Origin: Anaspis maculata
Taxonomy: Eukaryota > Arthropoda > Insecta > Coleoptera > Scraptiidae
DNA length: 64,000 bases
Assembly: GCA_949128115.1 (NCBI GenBank)
Contig: OX421966.1
Location: 60,137,416-60,201,415, forward strand
Direction of reading: 5' to 3'
How positions within the stretch are numbered: position 1 is the first letter of the stretch; each line of letters begins with the position of its first letter. Positions 1-12,459 of the stretch are shown here, one piece after another. Position numbers and translations under genes: made by a program. The notes under the pieces were generated by a model. The model did not search any database and was not told the DNA's origin. It was given only the letters and a program-made list of their open reading frames with translations.

Positions 1-350
1 TATACAATGAATATTCAACAAGTATTCCACCCTAAACATTCAATAACGAATATTCACTGAATATTCGTCTATAACTTCATGCTCAATATTCGATAACAAA
101 TATTCACCGAATAATAGGCTAATATTCCACATTGAACATTCAATAACAAATATTCATAGAATATTCGTCTAATATTCCACCCTAAACATTCGATAACAAA
201 TATTCACTGAATATTCATTCAATGTTGCGAAGTGAATATTAAAATTCTAATATTACGTGAATATTCCGAGTATCTGTTGAATATTAAGATAATATTTAAT
301 GTTGAATGAATATTTAAATAATATTCACTGAACATTACTTGCTACCTGGG
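1..350. repeat. AT-rich degenerate tandem repeat
   Basis: Units of roughly 50 bp built around ATATTC, with recurrent blocks such as CATTCAATAACAAATATTC and ACTGAATATTCGTCTA, fill this stretch. It runs in from the left edge. No gene is seen in it. Confidence 0.7.
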
Positions 351-388
351 TGAGCTGGCCCGGCGCGGCTTCTACTAATGACCAGAAC

Positions 389-745
389 ACTACAACATAC
401 ACCTTTGAATGAAAGTAGCTCAATCTATTATCTTACTCGTATTACCTTTAAAAATTTGAAGATTTGTGCAAAACTGAATACCCTATAACATAAACAAAAT
501 TGACATGAATCGCACTGCAGGATTTTGAGTTATTTGAGGAGGAGGACAACATTTTGTCAAGACTCGTACTCTATGAACTGTTACCTCTCCCCTCGAATAA
601 CTCGAAAAACTGCAGTGCGATTCATGGCGGTATTGTTCATGATGTTATAGGGAGTTCAATTCTGCACAGATCATCGAATTCCCAAAGATGAGTTGTTTGT
701 TCTCCAATAGTTTGAGCTTTTTTATTCAAAGGTGCATGCTGTAGT
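389..745. mobile_element. MITE-like inverted-repeat element
   Basis: The two ends are complementary: ACTACAACATACACCTTTGA on the left and its near reverse complement ending in GCATGCTGTAGT on the right. The interior is also imperfectly palindromic, with CTGCAGTGCGATTCATG near the centre matching the inverse of CATGAATCGCACTGCAG. The pairing may continue outward to about 346-768. There is no coding capacity. Superfamily and target duplication were not determined. Confidence 0.6.
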
Positions 746-944
746 CAGGCCGGCTCAGGTTCAAATCGATTTTTCAAACTCGAGAAACAAAATTATACAA
801 CAGCTGGATGATTTTTATAAACAATACACTTCAATCTAATGACCTCTGAAAATTGTTCAAAGATGAACACCTCTAACAGCGAAAAAAAAATTCGTCAAAA
901 TTGTCAAAGAAAAAACAAACTTTTTGAAGTTGACTTGTTCAAAC

Positions 945-1370
945 TTGTTTTCATCTAAATGTACACATCGGATTCGAGTTCGGGAGATTGAATTTAGTCG
1001 GAAAAGATACCAAACTTGTCATGATCGGTTCTACATGGCCAGAAAAACTAAATGGACCACTTAGCAAAGCTTCGCCCCCCCCACGACCCCCCTTCAACAG
1101 TGATCTACACTTTTTGTGCCAAAATGATATCAACGGGATATGATGCGTCGAATTATAATGTATCTGCTTCCAATGGACTGACGTGTTCCATCCCCTCTAA
1201 TTCAACTTGCAATTTCCCCCCCCCCCCCTCCAATAACTCAAAACCCTCAGGTGCGATTTTTGGCGATTTTGGATATGTAGTAGAGCATTCAATTCTGAAT
1301 AGAATATCAAATTTTCAGAACGTCCATATTTTTTCCGAGGTTTGGCCGATTTTTTTACTATTTTTACTGT
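945..1370. repeat. Dispersed repeat, copy 1
   Basis: This block is clearly homologous to 27460-27850 in the same orientation, sharing CACATCGGATTCGAGTTC, CTACATGGCCAGAAAAAC and CAGAATATCAAATTTTCAG. A partial relative lies at about 54390-54475. Frames inside it are short and not conserved. It looks like a fragment of an uncharacterised repeat family. Confidence 0.6.
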
Positions 1371-1962
1371 GCCATTAGGTCAGAGCGACGTAACTGTTCA
1401 AGGCAGAAAAGTTATGTGATTTCATGAGACCAATATATGACCTGGAATTATTTCCAGCTACACAGGATGTCCAATTTTGACAGGGTGAACAAAACGTCAA
1501 TTTTTTTAATGGAACACCCTCTTTTTTTTGCATTTTCGTATTCAGCTTGTTGAGCTGTCTCATGCCTTCCTTATTTATTTTTGTTTTTCAATTATGTGGC
1601 AGTGCTACCAACTGAAAATTCAAAACAAAAAAACGCATTTTCAGAGTTATTTTGGAAAAAATTGTGACATTGCACACGTCGTAACAAGGAAAATCATGCA
1701 AAAAATCCCATTGATGGGTCCCACTCTGGGGCGTTAGGCGAGAAGAAAAACTGATCTTCGAGTTCCACGCAAGTTTGGAGGTTCAACCTCAATGGAAACA
1801 GTTGGGAAACACTTCGGTCCATTCAACCTATGTATTATTTATTTGTATTTTTTTGTGTGCTTTGGATGGATTAACTTCAGGAACCGTGAAGAGCAATCCT
1901 GCCAAAGGAAATTGCTTCTCCATCAAATATGCCGTCTTCTTCCAAATATTAGAGTACCTACC
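1371..1962. other. Unannotated spacer
   Basis: AT-rich sequence with only short overlapping frames. I recognise nothing in it. Confidence 0.5.
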
Positions 1963-2894
1963 TATACAGGGTGTCCGTTTTTCGAAGCTAAGCATGGGTG
2001 GGTATCTCGCTTATCTTTAGAGATACAGAGTCGGTTAAATTAGAAAAAAGTTGCGAATTTTCATGACGATCGATGATCCAAGAAGATATTTGACTTGTCA
2101 GTTTTAGTTTTCGAAATATCGAAAGAAAACAGAAATTTGTAATTTTTGTTTTAATTTTTTATTTGAAAAACGGTTGAAGGTAGCCTTTTCTAGTTAAGAC
2201 ATTGTGTAGGCACTTTTTCAAGGGGAATTCAATGTTGCCAAAATCTTCATTCTAGCTTTCAAAACAACCGAGATATGACATTCAACTTTTTTTCTTTTAT
2301 GGGCGCCATATTGGATTTTGACATTTTTTAATACAATTTTATTTTCTGGTTACAACGATGTGTCACATGCCACTGTTGAGTTCATGCTTTAGAGCATAAA
2401 AAAATATTTTCAATTTTTCAAAAAGTGCTTTGGAAACAAAATCAGCATCGACAATAAAAAAAAAACGTAAATGTCAAACATTTATTCAACAATGACATGT
2501 GGCACATCGTTCTAACCAGATAAGAATACCGTATTCAAAAATATCAAAATCCAATATGGCGCCCATTAGAGAAAAAAGTTGAATGTCGTATCTCGGTTGC
2601 TTTGAAAGCTAAAATAAAATTTTTGGCAGATTTAGATTCCCCTTGAAAAAGTGCCCTGACAATGTCTAGATTAGAAAAGGCCACCTTCAACCGTTTTTTG
2701 AATAAAAAATAAAAACAAAAATCAAAATCCTGTGTTTTCACGATATCTCAAAAACGAAAACCGATACGTCAAATTTCTTTTTGGATCATTGATCGTCATG
2801 AAAATGCGCAACTTTTTCCTGATTTAACCGACTTTGTATCTCTCAAGATAAGCGAGATACCCATGCTTAGCCTCGAAAAACGGACACCTGTATA
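1963..2894. mobile_element. Inverted-repeat element, family A copy 1
   Basis: It begins TATACAGGGTGTCCGTTTTT and ends with CGGACACCTGTATA. The two halves are imperfect reverse complements throughout, for example the AAAACGGTTGAAGGTAGCC region against GGCCACCTTCAACCGTTTT. A second copy lies at 59770-60695. TA at each tip may be the target duplication. The frames inside are palindrome by-products. It looks like a non-autonomous long-TIR DNA transposon. Confidence 0.8.
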
Positions 2895-3348
2895 CCACGG
2901 CCACTTACCGTCAGTTCCACAAAAAAGATGATCAGCGATCAAGGCTAATTGCAGATTAACTGAACTTTTTTCTGCTGAATGTTAGGCGTATACCAACAAA
3001 AACTGCCTGAAATCTGTACTAGACCCATCATCTTTCCATTATTGAGGGATTAACCAGCATTTCCATTGATCAGTCGGCTACAAATTGACAAACAAAAATC
3101 GCGAATCAACTAATCTCGTATTATCTGTTTTGTGGAACCCACGGTTAAAGACGTGAAGGACGTGAGAAATAATTTTTCCAAATGTCAAAATTTAAATATT
3201 TTTTTGGATTTCGGAAATGCCAATGGGCTCAAACCAAAGTACATCCTTGTAGCTTTCAAAAGAGACCAAAATGGTGAGAATCCGTCAAGGAATAAACCCA
3301 GACGGATTGATTTCGCAACGCTTATTTCACCAATATGACTCCGTCCTT
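2895..3348. other. Spacer, possible short TIR pair
   Basis: TTCCACAAAA near 2916 and TTTTGTGGAA near 3129 could be the tips of a small element, but pairing does not extend convincingly inward. No gene is seen. Confidence 0.3.
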
Positions 3349-3477
3349 TATACGGGGTGTTTATAAATGTCTGTGATCGCATCGCCTTTGGAATCCGCTA
3401 TAATTGGACCTGTTACTGCGTTTTTCGGCCTGACCCAAGCCTGCCGCGATCACAGATTCTTATAAACACCCCGTATA
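3349..3477. mobile_element. Short palindromic MITE
   Basis: The left end TATACGGGGTGTTTATAA and right end TTATAAACACCCCGTATA are exact reverse complements. Inside them TCTGTGATCGC pairs with GCGATCACAGA. The element is about 129 bp with no coding capacity. Confidence 0.75.
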
Positions 3478-4384
3478 ATAATTGTTGGCCAAGTAGGTAA
3501 GTTGCGAGCTTGTTGTACCCATAACACTGGTCGACTCCGAAGGAGTGAAAATAATGCAAGGTGCTCAAAAAAGGTCAATTTCCAAAATTTTCACTGCGTT
3601 TCTAGGGAACCCATATGTTTTAGCAAATTCCACTTTTGATTCGTAATAAGCAGTTTATTTTACAGAAAAAAATCTGCTGTTTATTAGATTTTCTTCGTCT
3701 TTCGGAAGAAAATCTAGTAGATATTCTGCAATTATTGACTATGTTAGAATAGAAAGTTGAGTTCTACGTTATAATTTTAGTGGAGCTTTTAAAATTCCTA
3801 GATCGATTTAGAATCATTTTCTCGCTAGTTTCATTTCAGTGTTCGTTTTACGTATGCAATATGCAGAGCACGTGCGTTTTACGGGTTGCCTATCTCAAGT
3901 TAATGATGTTCATTTTTCAAATTTTCACTGGTACCCAAACAAATAAGTCGAATTATTGTTGAAGGAATTTACCAAAAAAAAAGGAACCGCCATCTCCTAG
4001 GAGATAACAAGAGCTTGAAAAGAGGGCGGTAGAAAAAGTAAATGAAATCCTAATGGTAATAAGTAGCCACCTAAGTAGGTATCAATCAGGTCACGCTCAC
4101 GGAAATTTGACTATGACCCTCGCAGGGCATTTTTTAACGTACTTTTGCATATCCAAATGGATACGCAGGCCTTCGAAGTGGACACGCACTAAACTGAACG
4201 TGGATACGTAACTTTTTTTTATTTTCAACTTTCTTTTTTAGAAAAAAGCAAAAATAAAAATAAACTTCTGGGAACAAAAACAAATAAACTCAACATAGTT
4301 TTGAAAAACTAGATAATTCATTCAACAAAAAAGCCAACCAGAATAAACATAAGTAATTTTACAAAATAACCGTGTTATTCTTGT
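3478..4384. other. Unannotated spacer
   Basis: AT-rich sequence with short frames only. I recognise nothing in it. Confidence 0.5.
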
Positions 4385-4600
4385 AATATGATAAATAGGG
4401 TTGCCAGAAAGTTTATTTCAAGGAGAACATGATCTCTTTTTCGACGGCAATTTTTTATTTTTTATCCCCAGGCACAGCAGGGGAGTTCTCTTTTAATTTT
4501 TCAGCAATTGTTGTATTTTTCATGTTTGTAAAGTTTTTGGGGAAAGGGGGCCATTTTACTCAAAGGTCCGCCCTAGTATCCGTGAAATTTTCGCCTGCGG
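4385..4600 (+). repeat. Dispersed repeat, inverted relative at 35.4-35.7 kb
   Basis: Segments such as CAGGCACAGCAGGGGAGTTC and TCAGCAATTGTTGTATTTTT recur as the reverse complement in 35395-35675. This is a shared fragment of an uncharacterised repeat family. The frame inside it is not conserved in the other copy. Confidence 0.55.
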
Positions 4601-4833
4601 TGCTACTGGGGAACCGCGCGCCTAGAGCGTCGACTACCTTTAGCCCACCACTGGCTTTTTCAGACCCCCTCTGGGGCCTTAGAGTCCTGTGTAGATACGC
4701 AGTGAAAAATCACTAAAAAATGCTTTGGACCCTCGCCATGACCATCTCACCTAGGCATTTCTTCTTTATATTGAAGTATGTGTCCAGCATTGTTGGTTCT
4801 TGGTTTCTTGAAGTGGCTTTGAATATTATAATC

Positions 4834-4915
4834 AGGTTTAGATGTTTCTCAAAGTCTTTCTCTAGTCTCAAAACATCAAAAACCTGTGGCAAGACTTTGA
4901 GAAACATCTGAACCT
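4834..4915. repeat. Hairpin, about 24-bp stem
   Basis: AGATGTTTCTCAAAGTCTT is followed after a short loop by its inverse AAGACTTTGAGAAACATCT, framed by GGTTT and AACC. This is an isolated near-perfect inverted repeat of unknown role. Confidence 0.7.
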
Positions 4916-6165
4916 CTTCATTTAGGACAAGTCGAAGCAAAGGTCAAAGTGGCTGCCATCGAAAGGGACATTTGTAGAAAATTTTAATAATTCTACCCTC
5001 CCGTTTTCAACCGATGGCGCATCGCGATTTTTCTTAAATACTATAAAAGCAAACACCAGAGGGCAGGCAATACACCCAGTTATACAGTATACAATTTCAC
5101 AGTTTACTGCGAGGTTTATTGCTATTATCTGGAAAAGCAAGATATAAATTCAACTGTTTGCAGCATGACGACATTGACTTTACAATTCTTCAATTTCAGC
5201 ATAACTTTTGTAGGTACCTATTTGTTTTTGCACCCATTAAAACTCAGCTTGCAGAAGACACGTTATTTCTTCAGTCTGCGTTTTGTCGAAAATATAATCA
5301 AAAAATCTTGTAAAACGCGATGCCAAAATCTGGAAAACTTAAAAGTGGATTTCGAACCACGAGTGAATAGCAACAGCCAATTACTATTCGAGGGGAAGCT
5401 TTCGAAGTCCAAAGTAGGTACTCGGAAGGTTTACCCAGAACCTGGCCGAGGGGGATTTTGGCGCCCCTAACTTAACCAAAAAGGTAAAGAACCAGGAATT
5501 AGGGAGTGATTCAACGACACGATTCCCAAACACTGACACATGATTTATATTGAAACGAGCCTGAAATTCACACATAAAAGTACGAACGCCTCTCATCCGC
5601 GGGGATCCATCTGTCTTAGGGTGACTACGCAAAGCACAATTTAAAATCGGTAAGTGAGAGAAATCGCTCAAAGATGTTTCTTTCAATACAACGAGAAATT
5701 CGGCTTTACTGCCGCACTTCTGCCAATCAAATTTTAATCAGAGAGAAAATTGTCAAGTTCATAGCAGCGAAAGGAAGTTGAATGTTGACGGTACAGTGTG
5801 CATGTACTGCATTTTTTGTGAGGTCCTACAAATTGGGAAGTTAAGAAGTGAGAATTGCAGTTTCCAGATTTTTTCAAAATTTTTGAAGAAAGTTCCAACA
5901 ACACACGAAATAAATGCTGATTTTACTTTTGCACAATTTTAGGTTCAGTATGGGAGCACTTAAAGGATCAAAACAATAGCGAACAGAAATTCAATACACA
6001 TCAAATAAGTGGTTGATACGCGCTTTTACCCTTCATAAGTATGAAACTTGAAATCAAAGAATTTGTTTGGATTTTTGTGTGGGCTTCATGAAGATTTCAT
6101 AAAGTGTAGAATTGTCGGAATACTGTCGATACACTTTGTAAGTAGGTAAAAAAAAAAATGATAAC
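4916..6165. other. Spacer flanking the minus-strand ALDH exon
   Basis: No further ALDH exon is seen here on the minus strand, so the next exon of the minus-strand gene would have to lie beyond position 1. A weak reading at about 5480-5690 (minus) is faintly like the C-terminal tail of LINE polyproteins but is too short to assign. Confidence 0.4.
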
Positions 6166-6538
6166 CTGCTATGGGCAGTAAAGTCAAAACGGGCACGTTC
6201 CAAGTGGCCATCACCAGCACCACCCCGTACGGGTCCTTGTACAGGTACAGTCCGTCGAACCAGTCCACCATCCTCTTCGGCATCGTTTCCGGCGCGGCCC
6301 ATTTCTTGAAGTTCCTCAGCAAATAATCCAGGTGGTTGATGCCGATGACAATTTCCGCTCGGATTTCTTCCCTCGGTTTCCTCAGGTCCAGACCGACGGT
6401 CTGCACGATCATTTCTTCGTTCTCCACCAAGAATTTTCTCAGCTTCTTCAGCTGGATCTCGCGAAATCTGAGGCAGCGGGTCCGGCCCTTTTTGAAGGCT
6501 TCCCTAGCCGCGTGCACTACCGATGATGACTTCTTCAT
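6166..6538 (-). CDS. ALDH3: ALDH family 3, first coding exon (partial gene)
   Basis: This is a 124-codon exon beginning at an ATG in a CAACAATG context. It encodes the N-terminal region of a family-3 NAD(P)-dependent aldehyde dehydrogenase: the helical start, an LDLRKP block, the WAAP motif and the YKDPYGVVLV...WN stretch before the cofactor-binding fold. It stops at exactly the same codon and phase (phase 1, after the first base of a Gly codon) as the plus-strand paralogs. This supports a real ancestral splice donor, although GTTATC is a weak donor. It lacks the roughly 45-residue N-terminal extension of the paralogs, so its start resembles textbook ALDH3 enzymes. Exons 2 and 3 are not found between here and position 1. 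It may continue outside the window or be an orphaned exon. Confidence 0.85.
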
Positions 6539-7548
6539 TGTTGACAGTGCACCTCTACCTATCGGTAATTATTATTGACTCGAATAAAGTTAGGAATCAA
6601 ATCTGTTTAGTTTTTGTTGCAATTAATATGCCCACCTAGCGACCCAATACCTATACAGGGTGAGCGCAGTTTTGAACAATGAATGATCATTTGGAGTACC
6701 TAGGTAACCGAGAAAGCAGAGCGCAGAGCAAACATTTGACTCACTCTGTATGCCTAATTTAGTTCCTGCCTTGGCACGTCTCAGTCTCACGTAAACAAGC
6801 ATTTATTCCGATCTCGTCGAAATCATTTAAGGACTTGTGATTAGTTAACACTTTGTTGATGCAATATCTACATTGGTATTATTAGATAAGTATCATGGGT
6901 AGATATACCTACCCATCAAATATTTCTCTTGGGTGCTGGTTTTCTGTGAGCTTATCTCACTTCTTTCGATTGCTTCTGGTTGTTCGTATAACCTTTATGT
7001 TTCGTGAGGAATACTGCTACGTTTTACGAAACTTGTGGAAAAGTCGAAGTATTTAGATAAGAATAAAAAATGTCTCAACATAGACCGGCAGCCTTGGAAT
7101 ATTGTTGATGAATTTCAACAAAAGAAGTTTAAAATTTGCAATAAAGTTAATTCTGGTAGAACACATTATTTGTGCACTGGAAGTTGAGTAATGTTTTCAG
7201 TAGACATTCGCTACATCACCACTCTCACCACACCATCACTGACTCAATGTGCTCCTACTACTCTTCCTAGATACCAATAGAAATTACCTCGATGGAAGTG
7301 CATATTCAATAGTAATATAACAAGTGCTTAGTGTTTTTTCAGTTAAATCGTTTTAGCCCGAAAACAACTGTCAATCACGAGGGAACAGTAGACCTGGTAT
7401 TATCTGACGGAAATCAGTCGAGGGATTTTGTCCAGGATAATATCTGGTCTACTTTCATAGTGATTGATGGTTTGTTTGAGGAATCTGAAACATTGAACTC
7501 GAATAAAACACAAGGCACGAGATAAATTTTGCTGATTATCGCCCACAC
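6539..7548. other. Upstream region of the minus-strand ALDH exon
   Basis: A promoter and 5' leader for the minus-strand ALDH exon would lie here, but I see no sequence matching the leaders of the plus-strand paralogs and no clear core promoter. Otherwise AT-rich and featureless. Confidence 0.35.
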
Positions 7549-8539
7549 GGCGTGTTCATTTGAAAAGTTGTCACCCCTGTTCTCTCGCCACCACAATTTT
7601 CCACAGGAAAACCCCGACAGATTTTTATTCCAAAAGGAACATCTATAGGACACGTATTGCAAAATTTTTACCTTCAACATCTTTGCCTCTACCCCACCCT
7701 ACTTTAAAATTTCAAATAGCATTATTACCTATCTTGTGATACATTAAATTGAAGGCAATAAAATTTTCTTCCCGTCAAACATATTTTAATTTTTTCAAAT
7801 CACCTCCCAACCTTTTTGAAAATCCTCTCTTTGTTAATGAAAAGAAATTTTTTTACTTATAAACTTTTGACTCTTGATAAATAGACTTTTCAGCAAAAAC
7901 AGGTTGATTTTAATTTCAAGCGGGTCATCTGAGACACGTATGGGCGAACTTTCATCTTTAACCCCTTCGCCCCCACCCTACCCTATTTCAAAATTTCAAA
8001 TACCATTACCTATTTTATGATACATCAAATCAAAGGCAATAAAATTTTCTTTTCGTCAAACATATTCCAATTTTTTTTTAAACCACCCCTCTGAAGTAGG
8101 GTAGGGTGGGGGCGAAGGGGTTGAAGATGAAAATTTGGCCATACGTGTCTCAGATGACCCCATTAAAATAAAAATCGCCCTGTTTTTGCTGGGAAGTCTA
8201 TTTTTCTAAAATCGGGAGTTTATAGGGGAAAAATTTTTCTTTCATTAACAAAGAGAAGATTTTCACAGGGGTGGAGGGGTGGTTTCATAATATCAAAAAT
8301 ATGTTTGGTAAGAAGAAAATTTCATTGCCTTCAATTTGGTGTATCACAGGATAGGTAATGCTACATATTTGAAATTTGAAAGTAGGGTAGGGTAGGGGGA
8401 AAAGGGCTGAAGATAAAAATTTGGCAATATGTGTTCTAGATGTCTCTCTTGAAACAAAAATCGACCTATGTCGGCGTTTTTCTTTAAAAATTTTCACGGT
8501 GAAAAGTCAGGCGTGACAACTTTTCAAATAAACACCTTG
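7549..8539. mobile_element. Inverted-repeat element, family B
   Basis: The left tip GGCGTGTTCATTTGAAAAG and the right tip CTTTTCAAATAAACACC are complementary. The interior pairs as well: AGACACGTATGGGCG pairs with CCATACGTGTCTC, and blocks containing CGCCCCCACCCTACCC pair with GGGTAGGGTGGGGGCG. Related fragments occur at about 19990-20480 and 31490-31760. Non-autonomous, no coding capacity. Confidence 0.75.
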
Positions 8540-8709
8540 TATAGACTACAAGCACAGACTACAAGTGAAAATTGTAGTTTCAATGTATCATTGTATAGTA
8601 AAATATGTATAGATGCTATCACCTAGTGTACTCTTTTCACTCGCCAGTATGTATTAATAGATAGCTTAAACCAAGTCACGTGGGTCTTATTCCGTTGTTT
8701 TGATTGACT

Positions 8710-9111
8710 GAATGGGGTACTTGCGCAACTTGTTTTATTGACTCAGTGGATAGTATGGTAAAAAATAATGTACCCGTATTTTTTCTTTCTCCTAAACGGA
8801 GGCCGTGATGCGTGTTTTAAAAATATATTTGTGACGTCACAAATATCCAAAAAAAACTACACAAACAGCGTTAGTGGATTGAAAACTCAAAAAAACTGTT
8901 AGAGTGGCATAACCATATTTGAAAAATACAAACATGAAAATCCCACTGAAGTTTCCCAACTGTTACCAACCATTTAAAAAAATCGATAAAATTTTTTTTT
9001 GGTAACCAATGGATATTTTTTGCAGAAATTTTCAGGAAATACTCTTTATTACTTTTGTTGATAATTGAAAGTATTTCCAATCAAATCTATTTCATTGGCA
9101 AGTACCCCATT
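8710..9111. mobile_element. MITE with TIR AATGGGGTACTTGC
   Basis: AATGGGGTACTTGC at the left tip and GCAAGTACCCCATT at the right tip form 14-bp terminal inverted repeats. Single ends of the same type appear at about 11556-11590 (with the adjacent ATGAAATAGATTTGA also matching) and 45786-45801, suggesting fragmented relatives. No transposase is seen. Confidence 0.55.
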
Positions 9112-10680
9112 GGGTTTGTGGGCGATAATCTTCTCTATTGATCACTTAATAGACAAGACTAGAATTTGGAGTGAATCGGGCAGATGCCGGTACCATTCCG
9201 TTCTCTTCTGTAGTGAAAAATCTGTCGGATAAGTAGACGAACTTAAAAGAGACCTGTAATTTAGAAAGGATTCTACAGGATGAATATCGCACTCCAAGTC
9301 CAGAGTGAGATACGAAATCCACTCAAGAACACGGAAAAATCTTGAAAAATAATGTGGTTTATTTTCGAAGATTTGGGGGCTCAAATGGTGAGCCTTCACT
9401 GCCTTCTATTTTCGTTATTCGAAGCGATTTTAAGGAACTATTATTTGTGATAGACTAACCAGTGAAAAATATCAACTAGTGAGTGTGCACTCAATTTCTG
9501 CTGAAGATATAGGGTGAGTCATGAATCGCAAAAATCCGATTCTCTTCATTAATGCCTGTACAATATTCCATTGATCCCTAAAATAATTGAGAACAAGATA
9601 TGACTCCTCTCGTTTCCGTAAAAAAAAGTTACAGAAGTTTTTGGAGGAAAATGAATTTTTGAGATTTATCAATCACCCTGTAATATATTGAATGGAAGTT
9701 CAGTGCACACCTAGTCCAAGTAATAATTATTCAGTGGGGAGGTAATGATTATTGTTTCAAAGCCTCTTCGGTTAAGCTCGTCGGCGAACACCCTGCATAA
9801 GCTTACTACTTCTTCCGATTGCTTCTGCTGGTTCGTAAAACCTTTTGTTCGTGAGAAGCACTGAACTGAACACTTGTTCATGAAACTTGTGGAAAAAGTC
9901 GATTTACAACACAACTGAAAGTTTCGATCTTTTGTATTACGACAGTTGAATTTTTTCAACATGATGAAAGATCACTGGATTTGTGATAATACTGATAATA
10001 ATATCTAATAAGAAATATCATCTTAACAAGTACATCATCGGTGCAGAGGTACTGTACAGTCTACAATACCGGTTCACCACCTCGAAATTCAGAAATAGAA
10101 TATTACATAACTAGAGTGGAAAGTGATATATTTCACACGAGTGGGATGTCGGAAATCTCACGAGTACAAGAGATACACTTTCCAACGAGTTGTGTACACA
10201 ATTTTTCCGACGACCCAAAATGTACGTGTATTAATCAGTGCGCCACAGCAAGTACCTTTTGCGTTACAATAACGATAATTTATTATAAAATATTAAATAT
10301 CAACTATTATCACGTTGCTTGACATCACAAATTATTTCGAATGTGCAAAATTTTGAGTACCGCGGGAAATCTAACATGGCAAATAAAATAAAATTGCGCC
10401 TGTTTAAGTGAGGGCTTTCGTTTGCTCTGAACCAAGCTATAAGCTGGATTTATGATTGCATAGCAAGTTTGCCCATTCGCTAATCTCTGTAAAATACACT
10501 TGGATAAGTGGATATGGATTATTAAAACTAAAGGTCCTATAGACAGACATCCTTGTTTTAATGTCTGGTGGGTAGCTATGAAATACGTCCTATGGACGTC
10601 TTATTAGTGTCTGTTTTTTTTTTACTTGAACAATTGTTTGACAAGGGTAATACATACACTCATATTATAATCCCGAAAAT
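9112..10680. other. Unannotated spacer
   Basis: It contains a weak inverted pair (ATAGGGTGAGTCATGAAT near 9509 and ATCAATCACCCTGTAAT near 9667) that may mark a small MITE. Nothing else is recognisable. Confidence 0.35.
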
Positions 10681-10826
10681 GGGTCTCATCAGAATTACGG
10701 TGGCTCTTGTAATTACTGGAATGAAATTGTAATCTGCACAAGAAACTATTGCTTTAACAATCGTAACGATAGCAACATCAACAAGGTTACAATTTTGTGC
10801 CAATTACAAGAGCCACCATAAGACCC
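10681..10826. mobile_element. Short palindromic element
   Basis: GGTGGCTCTTGTAATTAC near the left end pairs with TTGTAATTGG-type sequence, that is CCAATTACAAGAGCCACC, at the right end. GGGTCT and AGACCC form the tips. It is about 146 bp and non-coding. Confidence 0.6.
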
Positions 10827-11621
10827 ATTATTGTTACTGATCAACAAACAAACAAAAACCTGTTGATTGTGCTATACTGTAGCTATAAAGAACGATATTT
10901 GAACAATCAAATAAATTTTGTGTTCGTAGAAAAAACTCTCGAAAAAACTTCAAGATCGAGCTCAAGACACTAAGTAGTAAACATCCATGACCGAAACCGA
11001 GCTCTAGCTCAGAACTCCATGCATTGGAAGAAGCTATTCTACGCGACACGGAACCATATTTAAATTGTATAGAAATCTTCACTCAGTTTTCTCAATATTA
11101 TTACTATTATCACCGATAGACAGTTATAATGTGTAAAGGTAGATGAAATAATGAAAGAATGTGGGATGTGGGTATGTTTGACGTGCTGCCTGCATGTGGC
11201 CTGTCCAGTCAATGGACCTGAATCATCTCGAACATTCTTGGAATAGGTTTGCGGCAGCCAAACAAGAGCTTGATTGATTCCCTTGACCATCTCTAGTTTT
11301 AGAATATTCAAGAACTTTTCCGAACTCACATTGATGCTCGGAAAGCTCGAGCAGACCTTGAAAATCTAAATTTTACCGCGCATTGCAGTGGAGAAGACTA
11401 ATGAAAACAAGTGAGTATGCCTTCACGTGCGTGAGTCTCAGTAGCGCATTTTCTCAAAGAGGCATATTGTGAACATAAAGAAATTTGGTTGAAGGAGAAA
11501 CACCATTCCTTGCCCACTTTCTTCATTCGAAACTCATTGGGATATTTTGTTATCAGAATGGGGTACTTGCCAATGAAATAGATTTGAATAAAAACTCTTT
11601 CACTCATCAAATTTTTTGTTT

Positions 11622-12379
11622 GAGGGCGGGAGCTGGGAGCGGCGACTAATCAACAGTAGTCTATTCTTTCCCATTTTTAGTCGGCTATCCATATAGCGAA
11701 AGAACTAGATCGCTATGTCTTCGGGTTTATGTTTTCCATTTATCTCTTACTTTGAGGGCAGCGTGTGGGGGTGGCAGCATTCGGCAAAGTAACTGTTGCA
11801 CAGTTTGAGTTAGGAGTTTCTGAATGTTTAAGGAAATATGACAATCAGTGAAAATTGTAGAAGTTGAATTTTTTTTGTTTGGGGGCGGGAGCTGGAGGCG
11901 GCGGCTAATTAAAAGTGGCCTATATTTTTCCAGTTTCAGTCAGCTATCAATATAGTGAAAGAATTAGATCGCTATGTCTTCAGGTTCATGTTTTACAATT
12001 ATATCTCACTTTGGGGGCGGCGTCTGGGAGCGGCAGAGTTTGCCAAAGAAATTCCTGCATAGTTTGAGTCAAGAGTTTCTAAATGTTCGAGGTAACATTA
12101 TCAGCTAAATCAGTGAAAATTATTGAAAGTTGCACTTTTTTTCTTTTGGGGGCGGAGGCTGGAGGCGGCGCCATATCAAAAGTTGCCTATTCTTTTCCAT
12201 TTTCAGTCAGCTATCCTGATAGCGGAAAACTTGGATCGCTATGTCTTCGAATTCATGTTTTTCATTTCTCTCTTACTTTGGGGGCGGCGTGTGGGTGCGG
12301 CAGCGTTCGGCTGAGCAAATGTTGCACAATTTGAGTTGGCAGTTCCTAAATGTTTGAGGGAACATCTCAATCAGTAACA
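11622..12379. repeat. Tandem array of ~260-bp units (left part)
   Basis: Three units start at about 11622, 11881 and 12148. Each has a GGGGGCGG-type start, GATCGCTATGTCTTC in the middle, and a second GGGGGCGGCGT block. A fourth, interrupted unit resumes at 25796. The 13.4 kb foldback element therefore landed inside this array: the split unit adds up to about 259 bp when the element is removed. The frames inside are repeat by-products. Confidence 0.8.
12372..12379. repeat. Target-site duplication, left copy
   Basis: CAGTAACA directly precedes the left end of the foldback element. The right copy is TAGTAACA, with one mismatch at the first base. An 8-bp duplication is typical of hAT and P superfamily elements and close to the 7 bp of Galileo-type foldback elements. 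Confidence 0.7.
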
Positions 12380-12459
12380 GTAGGTAAAGGGATACCTTGG
12401 ACCAGCCCCTCTCCTTCTCCTTTAAGCCCCGCCCCTTCACCCTGAGGCCACGCCCACCT

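Noticed and set aside
5384..5690. Possible LINE C-terminal tail on the minus strand
   Set aside because: Only a loose match (NRVVESLPNSW-type) and no RT motifs nearby.
11060..11370. Minus-strand frame with EKFLNILKLEMVKGINQAL and LPQTYSKN, faintly like the N-terminal region of hexokinase
   Set aside because: The resemblance is confined to a few positions, the conserved glucose-kinase motifs are absent, and no partner exon is seen.
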